A stretch of DNA of 64,000 bases from Penicillium oxalicum (GCF_001723175.1 NC_064654.1:1240001-1304000); one strand, 5' to 3'. Counted from the stretch's first letter, positions 22,601-36,029 are shown. Translations and numbers: made by a program. The notes: generated from the sequence alone by a model not told the origin.

Positions 22601-23813
22601 GAGATGCAGGGATACCATATTGAGCAGCATGCTGGGGTTGAGGGCTCCCGTACTGGCTAGGATGCTGCGGCTGAGGAGTCCCAGATTGGGTTGGATGCTG
22701 CGGCGGGGGGCTCCCGTACTGGCCGGGATGTTGTTGCGCAGCAGGACTAGCATACTGAGCAGGATGCTGCGGCGGCGGGCTGCCATATTGACCAGGATGC
22801 TGCTGGCCCCCCGGACTGGCGTATTGTGCCGGATGTTGCGATTGCACTCCAGTCACCACCTCTGCACCTTGATACACCGTTGGAGGACCATGAGGCTGAG
22901 TGCCCGGCAGCTCCGTCGGTGTCCACGGCCTCTGTGACTCCTGTTGACCAAACGTTGGCTGCTGCCCCCAATACTGTTCCGCTCGCCTTTGCGCTGCCGA
23001 GCTTTGTGACTGCATTCCCGCAAGGGTACCTGTGCCTGCAATCCCGGCAGCCGCATAGCGAGCCTCGATATCGGAGCCTGGCTGTTGGCCCGGACCCACG
23101 ACGGGTGTTTCCGGCGGCGGAGGCGATCCACGCTGCGCACGGGTCGTCGAGGTCGAGGCCGTGGAGCTGATACGATTGATCCCGGATGAGGACGGTGCCG
23201 CAAGACTTGACCCAGACCGAGCTGGCCGGGACGCACTGCTCACCGGCGGTGGAAAGTACTGCTGACGATGATCATACTGCGACTCGCTCGTGTCACCGAG
23301 GGCCGGGTTTGTGGGCGGACGAGGATAGGTCCGCGCTGCCAGGGCCGCCGCATCGGGCGCATCAGGTCCTGGAGATTCAGGGAGCGGTTTGGGTGCAGCA
23401 CCGCGACGCTCTGCCAGCGTTGCGACCCGCGGCTCGCGACCATCTCGGGGACGCAGTGCGGATGGGTAATCTGCGGGGCTTCCTGACCCCGAGGCGGATC
23501 CCGTGCTGGCGGGAGGCGGCGAGTTGTATCGCAAAGCATCCGCCGGATGAATCTCGTGTGAGCTTGACGAGCGCAGCTGTCCGGGCCGCGCACGATCGTC
23601 GGGATATGGCAATGGGATGTTGGGTGGACTTGTGGCGGAATGCGGACTGGCCGAATCCCGTTTGTTGATGCGCAACGGTTCAACCATGTGGTTTGATCCT
23701 ACCGGCCGGCCGGTGGAGGTCTCTGGTTGAAAGCTGCTGTTCTGATGGTGAGAGGGGTTCCCGAGAAAGAGCTCGCCCTCCGGGTGAATAGCACGGCTCT
23801 CGCCTGGATTCAT
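19654..23813 (-). CDS. WW-domain, polyQ-containing PhoD-like phosphatase protein
   Basis: Large multidomain protein. Exons 23813-21028, 20927-20321 and 20205-19654 encode 1314 residues. Order: long disordered N-terminal half rich in Pro, Ser and Gln; about ten imperfect repeats of the type QHPxQYxSP (near 22610-22850); a polyalanine tract; polyglutamine (22101-22205); a WW domain (PLPEGWIAHLDPNSGQYYYI ... TQWEFP); then a C-terminal region of the fungal PhoD-like metallophosphatase type. That region contains RARLGGVSFMWKDIMQ, IPYICQIDDHDIFDGFGSYP and the ending with NYVAIVAYDPD. The IDDHD motif is the likely metal-binding site. WW domains bind proline-rich peptides; partner and substrate are unknown. 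Start chosen as the ATG at 23813 because a good splice acceptor (CTCACCTCCAG) lies just upstream, which suggests a leader intron. An in-frame ATG at 23867 is the alternative. The substrate is not evident. Confidence 0.85.
22101..22205 (-). repeat. Polyglutamine-coding CAG/CAA tract
   Basis: A mixed CAG/CAA repeat (seen as CTG/TTG on +) inside the WW/PhoD gene encodes two long Gln runs separated by a single Pro, ending in His-His. The mixture of codons suggests it is somewhat stabilised against slippage, but length polymorphism between strains is expected. Confidence 0.9.
22395..22431 (-). repeat. Polyalanine-coding GCN tract
   Basis: A run of GCT/GCC codons on the minus strand (GCAGC repeats on +) encodes about 13 consecutive Ala in the disordered half of the WW/PhoD protein. 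Confidence 0.85.
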
Positions 23814-25653
23814 GTTGTAAGCACTAAATCCGGGCTGGAGGTGAGAAGGGAAGTAGGTGCAGATCAACAGGCAAAAGTGAGATGTTGCGGAAGAATGGAC
23901 TACATGGACACAGCCACTTCAGGTTCACGACGGATACATCAGGCACCAACCATCGAGCTTGGGTGGCTGATCGGTGTGATGACAAGTTGGGGGACTTTTG
24001 GTCAGTGAGGGGCAAAGCGGGCACTAGTAAGCCCTGTGGCGGGGATGGTTGTCGAGGGAGTGGAGGACGTCCGTGAGAGAACTAAAAGGGGACAGATCTC
24101 TGATCGGTGGCACAGACCACGGAGATGGTCACGAAGACGGATGAAACAAATCACCAACCAAGGAAGGAAAGTAGAAAGGAGGAAGAGCGAGTTTGCAAAA
24201 GGACGAGAAACGAGCTGAAAGGCGAATACCTGATGGAGGGGGCTGCCGAGCTAGTCGATTATAATGTCGCTTCTTTTTCCAAGAATATCTTCGGGAGCGA
24301 CGGAAGAAATCAAGATGCCTGGCGCAAGGAATAGGACGCTGCGCAAGAACTAGTCAAGAAGAGTTCCAAGAGACGATGTTCTGGCAACCTGAGATGGGGG
24401 TTCCAGTCTCGCGCTGGCAATAAGCGCCTGGGAAGGAATCACGAGCCCCGCAGGTGATGAGACGAAAGGAGCCACCAGTCTCGGCGTCTACTCAGCCCAC
24501 TGGTCAGCCACTGACTGGAGTCGAATCGGCATTGAACATGAACACGGTGACCAGTGCAACTGTCCAGTCCAGTCCAGTCCAGTTCCGGTCTCGTCCATGC
24601 TGTGGCGAAAAGCAAGGCTGGGGGAATCCTCACCTGGATCATCCATATCTAGAGGATTGTGATGAGTAGGCTGTGGAACGACTGGGGACGTTGGTACAAT
24701 CGAAAGACACGTGCCACAGCTGATTTGAACTGTAACAGTAAATACATAGACTCTTCGGTAATCAACTCAGCAGAGTCAGCACATTAATAGTATGTCCCGA
24801 CGGCCTGCAGTAACCGGCACCCTGTATACTGTATACCTTCGTAGGTACCGACAATCGAGATGCGTACCGTGGATGGCCTCGGAGCATTTCCTCGGGAGAC
24901 CACTCGGCGATCGACAGCGTACCTGAACAGACCCGATCAGATAAGTACAACACGGAGCGGATCTACATCCACGCCAAGTCCGAAATTTCCCCCACAAGAG
25001 CAGATGCGGTTGCGTCGAAATAGACACCCACGGACCTGGGCAAACGGGTCTCCATGACATGGCCACCATCCTTCTCCTACACACAAGTCTAATAGCCTGA
25101 GGTAATGGAATGCAAAATGAGTGGTGTTAAAAGATGGCGTTGGATGCCAATCAGGCATTGCCCACTATCAACAGTCGTGTTCGTGTCTATACATACATGG
25201 ATAAGATCCGTCGTCATTCATGCGCATTGTACAACGCCCTTCTCCCTCTGGACCCCCGAAAATGACAAGAAAATGAAAGAAAGAGAAAAAGGTGAAGAGC
25301 CAGCTCAAGAAGGAAAATCAAGCCACAAGGAGACAAAAACACAAAGAAACCCACCCACACAAGATATGATGTAGAACCCAAGGCCCAGGCAAACAAACGC
25401 AGCAACGCTCAACATGGCTCCCGAACCCCCCCCCCCTCCCCCCCCCAAAAAACCAACAACAGGATGCTTAGCAACAAGTAGAGAAGAAAAGACGAAAGGC
25501 ATAGTACCAAACAAAAAAAAAACCGAGGTGAGAACCAATGACCGAGAAAAGGACTCTCGCGCCCGACAGTCCGGATGATTGCTTCGCGATGCATCAACTC
25601 TGCGCGTTCCAATCAAAGACTCCTCCTCGCCTCAGAGGTCCCTCAAGTTCATG
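23814..25653. other. Upstream region of the WW/PhoD gene and 3' flank of the second regulator
   Basis: About 1.8 kb without a supported gene. It probably includes a 5' leader with an intron ending at about 23843. A pentanucleotide repeat (four copies of GTCCA, 24562-24581) and a C-rich homopolymer (C11-T-C9, 25426-25446) are present. One CACGTG lies at about 24708. Confidence 0.45.
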
Positions 25654-28481
25654 CTAGAACCCAAAGTTGACCATTTGGAGACCCTCCTGCGCCATCAACT
25701 CCGACCAGTCCACCTCGAGGGTATGGCCCGTCCGCATCAGACAATCCATTTGCCGTTCGTAGACAGTCTGGAGGATGGCTCGAGTGGTGGCAGTGTTGCG
25801 TCCCAGCCCATCTTCCTCATCTTCCATGCTGGTCATAAGTTCCATGGCCATCATCTTCAGGCCGCTGGCCGAGGCCGTGGCACCGGCAAGGAAGAGTGGA
25901 AACACCAAAAAGTGTCGGTCGGCCCGACGCGTGTGCGTTGTCTGTTCCACGATGCGAAGAATTTCACTGGCGTGGTGGTCGATTTCACGTGTCGACTGGA
26001 ATTCGGCCTCGAGGCGCTGGTGGGGGTACATGCTGCTGTACGAGAACAAGTGACTGACGTGGTACAAAGTCGCCGACTATGGAAAATTCATCATGTCAAC
26101 ATTGGCGCTTGCAACCAAGATGGGTAGGAGGGCGGAGAATGGAGCAAAGGACAAGAGAAAGGGAGAGGAAAGGTAGGGCGAAGGGGGGGGGGCTCACCTG
26201 TTGCAGAATCTCCCGCGACCGTCGAGGAAGACTGTCCCGATGTTGAGACCAATAAGCCACATCAGAAGCCTCCCATAGACGGCTCAACGCGCGACGAAGT
26301 TCAGCCATCTCTTGCGTTTGAGGATGAAACTCGGAGCCTGGAACAGTGTGCTTTTCTCGCCGCAACCTTGCACCCAGAAAGCCAATCTGCGCCGCCACGG
26401 AGAAGCTATCGGCGTAGAGACGCATGAGAGTGGGCAGGCTGTCATGTTCATCGGAGTAGATCACGCTGTATCCCTCGGCCGCGGACGGATACAGCAAACT
26501 GTCCCATTCCGGAAGCATCTGATGGTCCATGAGGGTGCGCACAAAGTCTCCTTGCCCAGCACCGCTCAGCAAAGCGTAGAGGTCGATGTGACAGATCCAC
26601 CAAATGATGAAAGGGTGAGGCTCGCGGCCAAACTTGGAGCGCCGCAAAAGGGCGATGTGAAGGAGGCGTGAGATGTGATGAGACCAGAGATTCGATCCAT
26701 GGGGTTCGGCGGCAGCGACCTAGAAGGGTAAGAAGCAAGGGAGCAATGGTCAGCATATTACGGACTTCCAATGCGGTGTTTGGGATGGGTGATAGTATTG
26801 CCTACCTCATAGATCAGCAAAAGGAAGTGGGTGAGAAATAGTCCATCAGATACCAGATCGTCGTTGTTGCGCAGACTGATCTGCAGAGATGGAAACGCCT
26901 GCTGGTAGTATTGCAGGGCATCGACCTTTTGACCGGTGCCGCTGTGGGAAAGGCTGAGAGCCGATACCGTCATGATTGCATGGGAGAGCTGTGGTTTTCC
27001 TGTTAGCCCCTCGGAACGCAGGACACACAAAGAAAACCCCTATCTTTCGAGCAGAGGGAAAGTCACATACCGGAGGGAATCGCGCCGCCTCTCTTTCGAG
27101 AAAGTCGACACTCAAGGTCATGCCATTGCGGTCAAACCCATACGTGTCATCCAAGTCGCGATCATGGGGGAACAACTGCTTCCAGACGACGTGTCGGAAA
27201 TGAGCAAACAATGTCGACTCTTGCTGTTTTTGCAGGGTCTGGTGGTTCATTTGTGGCTCGAGGCGGAAGGAAGACGATCCTTGTTCCTGACCCAGTGAGG
27301 GGGACGGAAACGCGTCCATCGTAGGGGAAAGCGAGAGGGAACAGAAGGGATCCGATATCTCGGACGTAGGCGAGACCCGAGAAGATCGGCCAGCCGGCAT
27401 GGCTCGTCTTGCCGCATCTTCAAAAGTTCTCAGAATGACCACATTCGGATCTTCAGTCAGGTCACTCTCGCTCCTCGTCGTCCTGATGGGGCTGGTCGCC
27501 GCCGAGTACGAAGGTTCTCCGGCCGATTTCGAATCCTCAATCTCTTCTGCATATTCAGGCAACGAGCTGAAGCTCTCCGGGACCATGACCACATGGTAAG
27601 TGCCCGGTATCGAACTCTCTGCTTTTTTCTCACGCTCCTCATCGGAGGTCAAGGAAGCGAAAGCCGGCAGGGCCTCTCCCAGGGAGAAATAGTCGCCGCC
27701 GGATCGACTGTCAGTCGAGCCGGGAGATGAGACTGTTCACCGCAGTTAGCATCTCACGATCACCGTGTCCGCCAGGTAAATCCCAAACTTCCGATAGCAG
27801 GAATGCTTACGATCCCAGACCGCGTTTCCCTCGGTTTTCACGCCGGCCATGCGGCCCATAATTCGCGGGGTGTCATCGCGAAAGGCGAGACGGGGTCGAT
27901 AGTCACAGAGGTGACCCAGTCGTGTACATTGCTAGGGTGAATGACCAAGGTCAGCTGGAGGATGTTCCCATCGGCGACGGAGAGGCTGCGGAGCCGTGCC
28001 GCGGTGGAGGAATGTGCCCTACATTACACTGCGGGTGGCCCTCATCGCATTTCACTGCAGGAATGTCAAATCAGTCAAGGGCGTCCATGCACGATACAAG
28101 GGATTTTTTCTTTTGAAACACTCACCTTTTCGACTCTGCATGGAACGGACAAACACAATGAGTCAATTGAACCGAAATTGGATGCCTGGAACGGTCTACA
28201 CGCGGAAGAACTTACCCGACATGTCCTATTTGACAGTAGGAAGGATTCGTTAGCGTCAGGCTCGGCGGGACGAGTCGTGCTGCAGAGGAGGCAAGGAGTC
28301 CAACGTACCAGCAGCCGGTCCGAGATCGCGGCGGTAGCCGAATGCGCGGCGTTGTGCTTGTGTTTTTGTCTGATTTGCCCTCCAGAGTTTCCTCTTTGGG
28401 GGCTATCATGGGAAGACGAAGGGTGCCTTTGGCGGAGGCATGGCCCCTACGGTTTTGCATCACCAAGCTTGTGACCGTCAT
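25654..28481 (-). CDS. Zn2Cys6 transcription factor (Fungal_trans_2 type), zinc cluster split by microexons
   Basis: Nuclear regulator of 711 residues in nine exons: 28481-28309, 28225-28216, 28135-28126, 28054-28023, 27931-27811, 27732-27071, 26988-26806, 26719-26198, 26076-25654. Exons 2 and 3 are each 10 nt and exon 4 is 32 nt. Joined, they restore a perfect zinc cluster at residues 57-84: C-WT-C-RSRKVK-C, then C-NQ-C and the last Cys after six residues. A family-typical linker with FRDDTPRIM follows. The C-terminal two thirds (LSHAIMTVSALSLSH ... LYHVSHLFSYSSMYPHQR) match the fungal-specific domain of PF11951-type regulators. Two in-frame starts are possible: 28481 (used) and 28460, which omits seven residues. 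An intron after exon 8 begins GTGAG followed by a C10 tract. The regulon is unknown. The 8-kb gene-free upstream region hints at complex regulation. Confidence 0.85.
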
Positions 28482-31400
28482 AAGGCGGGTTTGAAGGATA
28501 CAGACACAAACACTAACTAAAAAAAAGAAGTTCCCAGGCATTAGCTGTCTTTCACGAGGGAAACAGGTCGGGGAGGAAAGGTGGCTTGGAGATCTTGTCC
28601 TGCCCTGTTCGTACATTGATGATTTGTCGGGGGTGGGAGGAATCGAGGCAATGGCACTAGACCCTCTCCCTCTTGGTCAATGATTGATTTGATGAAATGG
28701 GTGACCCGCGGGCGTTTTTGAAGCCGACGGTGTCAATGGTGCCAGGCGAGCACAGAGGTGCGATGTAAGATCTGTCGATGCCTCTGACAATGGAAGATGA
28801 AGATGGATCAAAAGGCTCGAGGAGAGCGTCGATCAACGGATAGCAATCGAATGATCAGCGACGGAAGGACGCGGGGGTGGAGAGAGAAGAAGTATAAAAA
28901 GAGATTAAACTTTCTGGCCCAGGATTCGAGCGGCAGCGAAAGAGTCCAGACAATCTGCAGAGACCGGCAGGGAATTTCGGGGAAATTAAAGGCTTGCCAG
29001 AGGACTGCGGGTAGGGAATGTAGGAAGAGAAGGCGAGAATGAAGTAGGCCTGGAGGGGGAGAAGAGTGGGTATGTATCGTGGAAGGTGAAGGTGGTGGAG
29101 AGGTGGAGAGATGGGGAGACGGTCTAGATCTCGAAACAACCTTAAAGAACCACGGCCGGTGAGGAGCGGAGAGCAGAGACGTTTTGTACTGTTGGGTGTG
29201 CCATCATGGGGCAGACCAGGGGGAGACCAATGCCAAATCCAGGTGCATCCACTCTCGTCAGAAGAGAAAGGGAACCGGTGGCCTGGGGACTGGGAGGGCG
29301 TCCTGCATGGCTCGAGCGGGCGCAGCCCTGTTCGATTCGGGCTCGACGGGTGGCGGAAGTCTGGATCAATGGAAGAATCTCAAGAGCGAAGAGAGAACGA
29401 GAGAGAGTGAGTGAAAGAGGCCCATTAAAAATCAAAAAAAGGAAAAAAGTCAATAATGCGAATGCAAATCCACAATGTCTAAGGCGATGAGAGAGGAGAC
29501 CACGGGGCACCCACAAGTGCTGATCAGGTGAGTACTTTGTCCGGTCCGGTCCTGACATGCTGCATCAATTCTACTCCTTGACAGACAACATCGGACTGAA
29601 AAAGAATTGGTGCCAATAGCGGCCAGATAGCCGCGGAAAGAGATGCAAAAGAAAAAAAGAAAAAGGAAAAAAAAAAGCAGGCTAAAATAAAAAAGACAGG
29701 AATAATAATCATAGATCGATCCTTCATGTGGATTGCCCTAGATGGAAAAACCAAAATAGAATAATTCATGGGGGTTTTTTTTAAAAAAAAAAAAAGACCA
29801 GGGACGGACGAACAGGTCAGATCGGAGGAAGCTGACTGGTTGACCGGTTGAAGAAAGCCAGGGTGGACGATGTGATTTCTAAACAGCCATGAATTGATTT
29901 CTCGAGATATGGTCCTGCCAACTGTAAGGGCCTATCATTTTCGACTCATCGGGATCTCAACATTTTGTCTCGCCGGTAATAGAGAAAGGGGGGAAGCATT
30001 GAGGTGCACATGGCCCAAGGTGGCCGTCTGTTGGATCGCACGGATTCGGGGATCGGGTGGGACCATCTCGGGTATGGCCATGGACTTGTCCAGAGTTTGA
30101 AAAGGTAGAGCCAACACTTATTTACTTACTACCAGTATAGAGCTGACCGATTACTTCATCGGCCATGAACAGGAATTACCCAGGGTACAGGAAAATTCCT
30201 CCTCATCAAGAGCCTATTGAATCCGACACCACTAGAGGCTTGGATAAAAGCTCCACAGGTAATGCAAAATCGAGGGAGACAGAGAGGGGGGAAGGCGCAA
30301 ACGAAACCCAGTAGCGCAGCAAGAGACGGGCGCCCATCCCGAGTTTACTCAGCGGAGATATTGGAGGGGCTCTCACAAGTGTCGGTCCCTGGAAAAAAAA
30401 ACTTTCGAGTGACAACACTTTGAAATCGCCCCAAGAGTCATTTACCATACGGATACTCCCAAACCCTAAATACCGCAGCGACTGAAAAACCGGATGGCAT
30501 GCAGCTGCCAACCATGTGGTCTGTTGCTATTCTTACCCACACTCGCAAACGGGGCCGGTTACTCCAGTCAAAGAGCGCCAGAGCCAACCGGATTTTCAGT
30601 CTCGCGGAGTCGCTTGACGACTGACACCTGCCTCTCAACGCTGCCACATTTTAGGTCGTTGGGAGTGAAGTGGGCAAAGGTGGACAAGAGCCAGAAGAAG
30701 AACTTGGACACGCTTCGGACATTGTACAATTTGGGATTGACCAAGTGAAAGGGCCACGGCGAAAAATGAACAAGAAAAGCAAAAAAAAAAACCAAGAACA
30801 AAAAAGGGTAGATCTGGATTCGCAAAACCCGATGGATGTATCGATTTTTTTCGGCCGCAGAGGAAGTTCGGTAATCTCCATTCAAACCCGGCCTTTCCTT
30901 TCTTTCGGTCTTGGGGAAACTTTTTCTTCCAGGTACAGCTTGCCCCGCCATTGGAACCACCGATTCATCCCCAGACGCCCGTGAGCCAGGCTCTTGGGAA
31001 CTGCAATTATGCAGACCTGCTCGTAATCGAAAACGTAGAACAAGCATGGATCATGCGCCCGAATACCTGAGCTGTCGATGCTCTATCGTCTACAGGTTGT
31101 TTTGTGGTTATATGTCTTAGCTACCAGCATCATCTATACTTGATGATCGGTCGATGTCACCACTCGACTCTGCATCAAGCACGGCTAGGGAATATGGGGC
31201 AACCAAGAGACTTGGGAAAAGTAAGAGCACAGCGATTACTCAATCGGGCAGTTGCCTGCGAGGGGAGGAAAAAAAGACCAAGTAGAGCACGTCATGCGAA
31301 GGGTCACGACTACCCCGATCCTAAGACAATCGTTCATCATTTCGCTGCCCATGATCTGCGCACGAATCTCTTGCGGCGAATGATAGACCAGGACGCCGCG

Positions 31401-32632
31401 AACGAAGGTCACCTCCAGCGCAGATGGGGTCCGCCTTGGGGGGACAGGGCTGGCTGAAGGACACGTCGAGCCTGACTTGACCGCGCCAGCGGACGTGGGA
31501 AGAAAAAAGGAATTTCAAACTCTCCGCCACATCATTCGAGGTCTGAAGGGTCAAAGCATGACCGGCTCCGATGCGATGGAAAGTCAAGCCTCGTCAAGTC
31601 TTAGCGTGGGCGTGGTGCCAGCAGGGAAGCAATTGTGCTGGAGATGTGCGAAACAGGCTGAAGCCGGACCAATGGAAAGTAACAAGGCAATTGGTCGATT
31701 CAGAGTAACCAGATTAGGCATACATTCTATGATTCTAGTGGCTCTACTAGTCTACAAAGTCTACCTTAGACTGGGAATAAGACAGTGCACGCTTCTGAAA
31801 TAACTGATGCTTTTCTCGGTTCTCTGTACAGATTGAACTCTATTGTTTCAGCGGGTTGTCTTGGGTTTCTCTCTCTCTCTCTTTGGAGAGACCTTGTGAG
31901 TCCACTGTCAAATCGGAAGGTCCAAAATGGGACAAGGCACCTAGGCGCAGACCATCATGCACCAGCCTCAGTGACAGGTATCACTCCGCCACAATTGTCG
32001 GAGCCGAAGATCAAGCATAACGTGTATGCATATCTGGGGAAGTAGGCCTGAGGGAATGAGAGGGTTGATCATTTCCCAGGATTTGCACAGAAATCCTTCT
32101 TTATTTTCTCTTTTCCAAAAAAGACAAACAAGGGTGGGGGGAGGAAGGGATTTTTTTTTTTCGGAAAGGGAAAAAAAAAGCACGCGTTGCCAGCAGTTGG
32201 TTGGGCTCCTTTCGATCGGCCCGCCTGGGCCTGTCTGGACTTGTTCGGTTGGGGGAAGCGTGAGATGGCCGGATCTCATGTTCCAATGGGACGTCCAGTG
32301 CGGCCACCAAGATCCTGTGCGGTCACGGAGGCAATTGACAACCGCCGAAAGCATTCTCTGTGGCTAGAGTCATGCTCGTCTTACTACTCAGCGGGAAGAT
32401 TTTTCTTTTTTCTTATCTCTGATTGTCCAGAAAGGAAGACAAATGTCAGCTCAAGTGGAAAGCGACATGAGTATTCACAGTGGTGGAGGCCGATCTCTTC
32501 AAGGCTACCTAGTAACCTACTTCTGCCGCGGACCTTGGTCAAAAACTCGACAACTGAAAATGGGCACATTGTCCATGTGTCCCGAGGTTCGTGCGAACCA
32601 ACTCTCCTCGATAGTGATCCAACCCATGCCCT

Positions 32633-32652
32633 GAGAGAGAGAGAGAGAGAGG
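32633..32652. repeat. (GA)n microsatellite
   Basis: A run of about ten GA dinucleotides in the gene-free region. Confidence 0.85.
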
Positions 32653-33114
32653 TCGGAGCACTTCTATCGATGTTTACCAGTCTCACGACGACTGCATCAT
32701 GCTCCACCCGTCGGCTTTTGCAGTTTTTAAGGTTCCAGGTGGTTTCAACCGTACTTTCCTTCCCCTTTGGGAATACAGTACATCAAATCGTGCATGGATG
32801 GCTGCTGCCCACCCGATGGGCCCGATGCACTTGAACCCTAGAAAGTCTGATGACGATGTCCATGATGGCGATGACCTAGTGACTGGACAGGATATGCCCA
32901 GTGGATCGTGATCCTCTGATAGGGAGCTGGTGGCATACGCGGCAGAGGTCGGACGGACCCTGTCCGCTTTGCAAAACTACCGAAGTATGAAACAACTCTG
33001 CTTTGGTCGGTCGTCTGCTCGATTTTTTCTCCGCAGAAAACGCAACATGTCGTTTCGGATTCCAATGCACACTCCATGACCCATCTCCTGATCCAGCAGG
33101 TAGGAGGGTTACCC

Positions 33115-33132
33115 GGGGGGGGGGGGGGGGGG
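33115..33132. repeat. G18 homopolymer
   Basis: Eighteen consecutive G on the plus strand in the gene-free region. Its true length is uncertain with most sequencing methods. Confidence 0.8.
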
Positions 33133-36007
33133 TTCATATTGATGGGAGGACCGGCATGGATCTTGGCCGCCGATATAGAGGACTAGGAATTCTAGAGGCG
33201 ATGAATCATTCTCACTCTTGAATGATTCGATACCGATGTATCAAGATGGTAGGACAAAGAGTGTGTACCCCTTCGAGACAACTAACTCTGTGAGTGAAGA
33301 ACCGGAGCGTATATCGAGGAGGCTCAGTCAATGCAAAAACGCGACACTGAGCCCATCCACCACCACACGCTCAGCCACAGCAGAGGTCCACCAAGTCTCT
33401 AGGCCTCGAAGCAGACAAAGGTAAAGGAAGGGTGGAGCGCATCTGCACCAGGCGCATCGTCCTCACGGACATGACCGATGCTTAAGCGAGTGGCGTTTCA
33501 CTAGCGCGGCTTTGCAGAACCGCTGGCCCTTGACGGGACTCCCACGACAGCTACCATTTCAAGGCCCCGGCCCCGAACATCATCGAAAGGTCACTGGCGA
33601 CTTGGGATTTGTCTGTAATTCTTGGTTTATGTTTTGTTTTGTTTTTATTTCGTCTACGGCCCAGTTCACCACTGATGCGCGGCACTCTCGGTCATTCACC
33701 TGTTATCTGGCCCTTCCCCTCCAGCCAGACCCATCGGACCCAAGATTTGGGCTCGCAACTTGAAGTCGTTTCGAGTAAGGGCATACACCATCGTGGACCA
33801 GGGAAAACAAACTACTGTACTGCCCTGGGTTTGATAAGCTCATCATGGTCGCGGGCCACCTCGGGGCGTCACTCTGAGACACGGGCCCTCAGTCTGACTG
33901 ATATCCGGTTGGCTTGACAGGACTGGTGCACACCTGGAGATGATGGTCACTGGTTGCTCATTCCTACGGCTCTTTGCTTTGGCGAGGAACTCGACGAGGA
34001 GTCTTGGGTGACCGCATCCTGACCCATATGATGACCTGAGAATTGAGACCATGCAGTACACTGTCAGGACCAGGACCAACCGCATTGTTAATGAACTCCC
34101 CACGGTGTGTAAACTCAAACCCTCATCGGGAACGATTGGGGAAATCTCCCCAATGTCGACCCCCCTCCGGATGGGTGCGCGCGCCCTACGCTCACATCCA
34201 CTGATCCAAACATCCTCCCAACGGCACCCGGGGCGGCGGGCGCTATTACCAGGTGGACTCGTGGAAATACAGTCAAACCAAATCATGACAATTCAGATCG
34301 TAGTTTGCCACTCCCACTAGTGACCCGCCAGCACTGGAGCCAATGCCACTAAGCACGAAAGCGGGTAAGCATCCGATGCCCTTTCAAGTCCCTCCGTCCG
34401 AAATCGGTCACCGTCCCCGTCCTCCAAAATAAACTACCACATGATGTGATCTCTGAACCAAATGCGAATTTAGTTTTACACCAATGATGGAGCTCATGTC
34501 GATCTACCACGTGGCCGTATTTTCTGGTCCCAATCTGGCATCATCCCGTCCTTGCCCAAAGCGAGATTTGCAAAAGGTCTCGAGGAAAAAGTAACTCCGT
34601 AGAATCTCCGGGGTTTCCCGTCCAGTCCCGTCCAGTCGAGGGGTCCAGTCCACTCGTCCTGGAAATTCGGCTCGTCTGCGGAACGGAGACGAGTGTGATC
34701 TCAAAAACACACCCCCAATCTGGAGTAATCAAATCCATCTCCGCCCACCACGGTACCCGACAACCAGAGACTGCACCCTTGATCCCTGCATTGCACATGC
34801 GACCAAATTCCTGCATTCCCTCTCACACCACCATGAACGGGAGAATGAGAGTGGTTCCATGTCATCTCCATCTCACCCCTGCTTCTGTGAATGCTTGCTT
34901 ATTGGCAGATCTGTCCCAGGTAGGAAGGTGACCCAGTAGCTTGACCGGCCCTTTGGAAAAGAAGAAGCATTTCAAAATGCAGGGTAGATACTGTCCTGTA
35001 GGTAGGAGTAGTAGTACAATGTATCTACATACAGGTGGTCCATAGAATTCCATTTTGTATTTTTTTTTCTTAAATTTATTTCTGAATTCAATTGATTGTG
35101 AACAAAAGGATCATATTACAGGTGATGAAATTGCATCACCATCACCATCACCCGGCTGAGGTTTGTCCAGCCATCCAGTCATCGGATCCATCCCCCAAAC
35201 GACTAGTACATTTCCAATCGGACCCTCCTGGTCTCACATCATCCACCCTGGACAATCGTGAACATCCTCGGGTTCCGCGCAGCTGAACCCACGCAGTAAC
35301 TACAGTATGAACACGCCTGTAGCGAGTGGTAGCTTGCCTAGCCTGTACTCCGGTAATAGTCGAACACGCATAACTCGCATAGGCCGCTAAATGTCGCAAC
35401 CAATGGACGGTACACAAACGCTCTTCCTTTCCCCCCAACCAATCACTCATCACCACCCTCGATTTAGCTCCTGCCACGAACTTGGTTCTCCTCGTCACAA
35501 GGTTTGATCCATCGTTCTCGTCATGGGTGCCTTGGGGGTACGATGGCCAGTGAACTACTAGACCTGCAGTAGTCACCTATGTATCTACATAGTGGCCCTA
35601 AATAGTGACAACTCTCATCCCCCCAATTCACACCCTTTCTCCGTCCCCCGGACCCGATTACCCAGTACAGTAATAAAAATTTCAAATCCACCGTTTCCAG
35701 ACTAGACTCGCTCCTCCTCCTTCTCCCCAGAGCCTCGCTCTCCACCTCGCTTGTGCACTAAGCTTTTTTTTTGTGGTCTTCTCTCTCCCTCTATTTCTCG
35801 TTCTCTCGCTTCACCCTGTCAAGCCGGGGTTTTGCATCGGGAGGGAGAAGCGCATGAACTGCGTCAACGCACCGTCTTACCCTTGGCATCGCTTGAATTA
35901 GGTTCGTTCCTCTAGAAAGGGCCCGGAAGGTGGACTCGTCGGAACGGATACTTTGTCCTTCTTCTGTCGGTCGGAAGAAGGTGGGAATGTCCGGGATCAT
36001 TGGAGGA

Positions 36008-36029
36008 GGGGGGGGGGGGGGGGGGGGGG
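36008..36029. repeat. G22 homopolymer
   Basis: Twenty-two consecutive G on the plus strand, about 470 bases downstream of the ECM29 gene. It is the longest homopolymer in the window and could form a G-quadruplex. Confidence 0.8.

Noticed and set aside
29142..31047. Several 100-160-codon frames on both strands in the gene-free region
   Set aside because: Composition is that of random translation of purine/pyrimidine tracts, and none extends through consistent splice sites.
32187..32834. 215-codon open frame on + in the gene-free region
   Set aside because: It begins with GTG, includes translated homopolymer (FFFF, REREREV) and has no conserved motif or plausible splicing.
35125..35152. CATCACCATCACCATCACC stretch as a hexahistidine tag or vector sequence
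   Set aside because: It is in noncoding DNA with no vector sequence around it; a chance trinucleotide repeat is enough.
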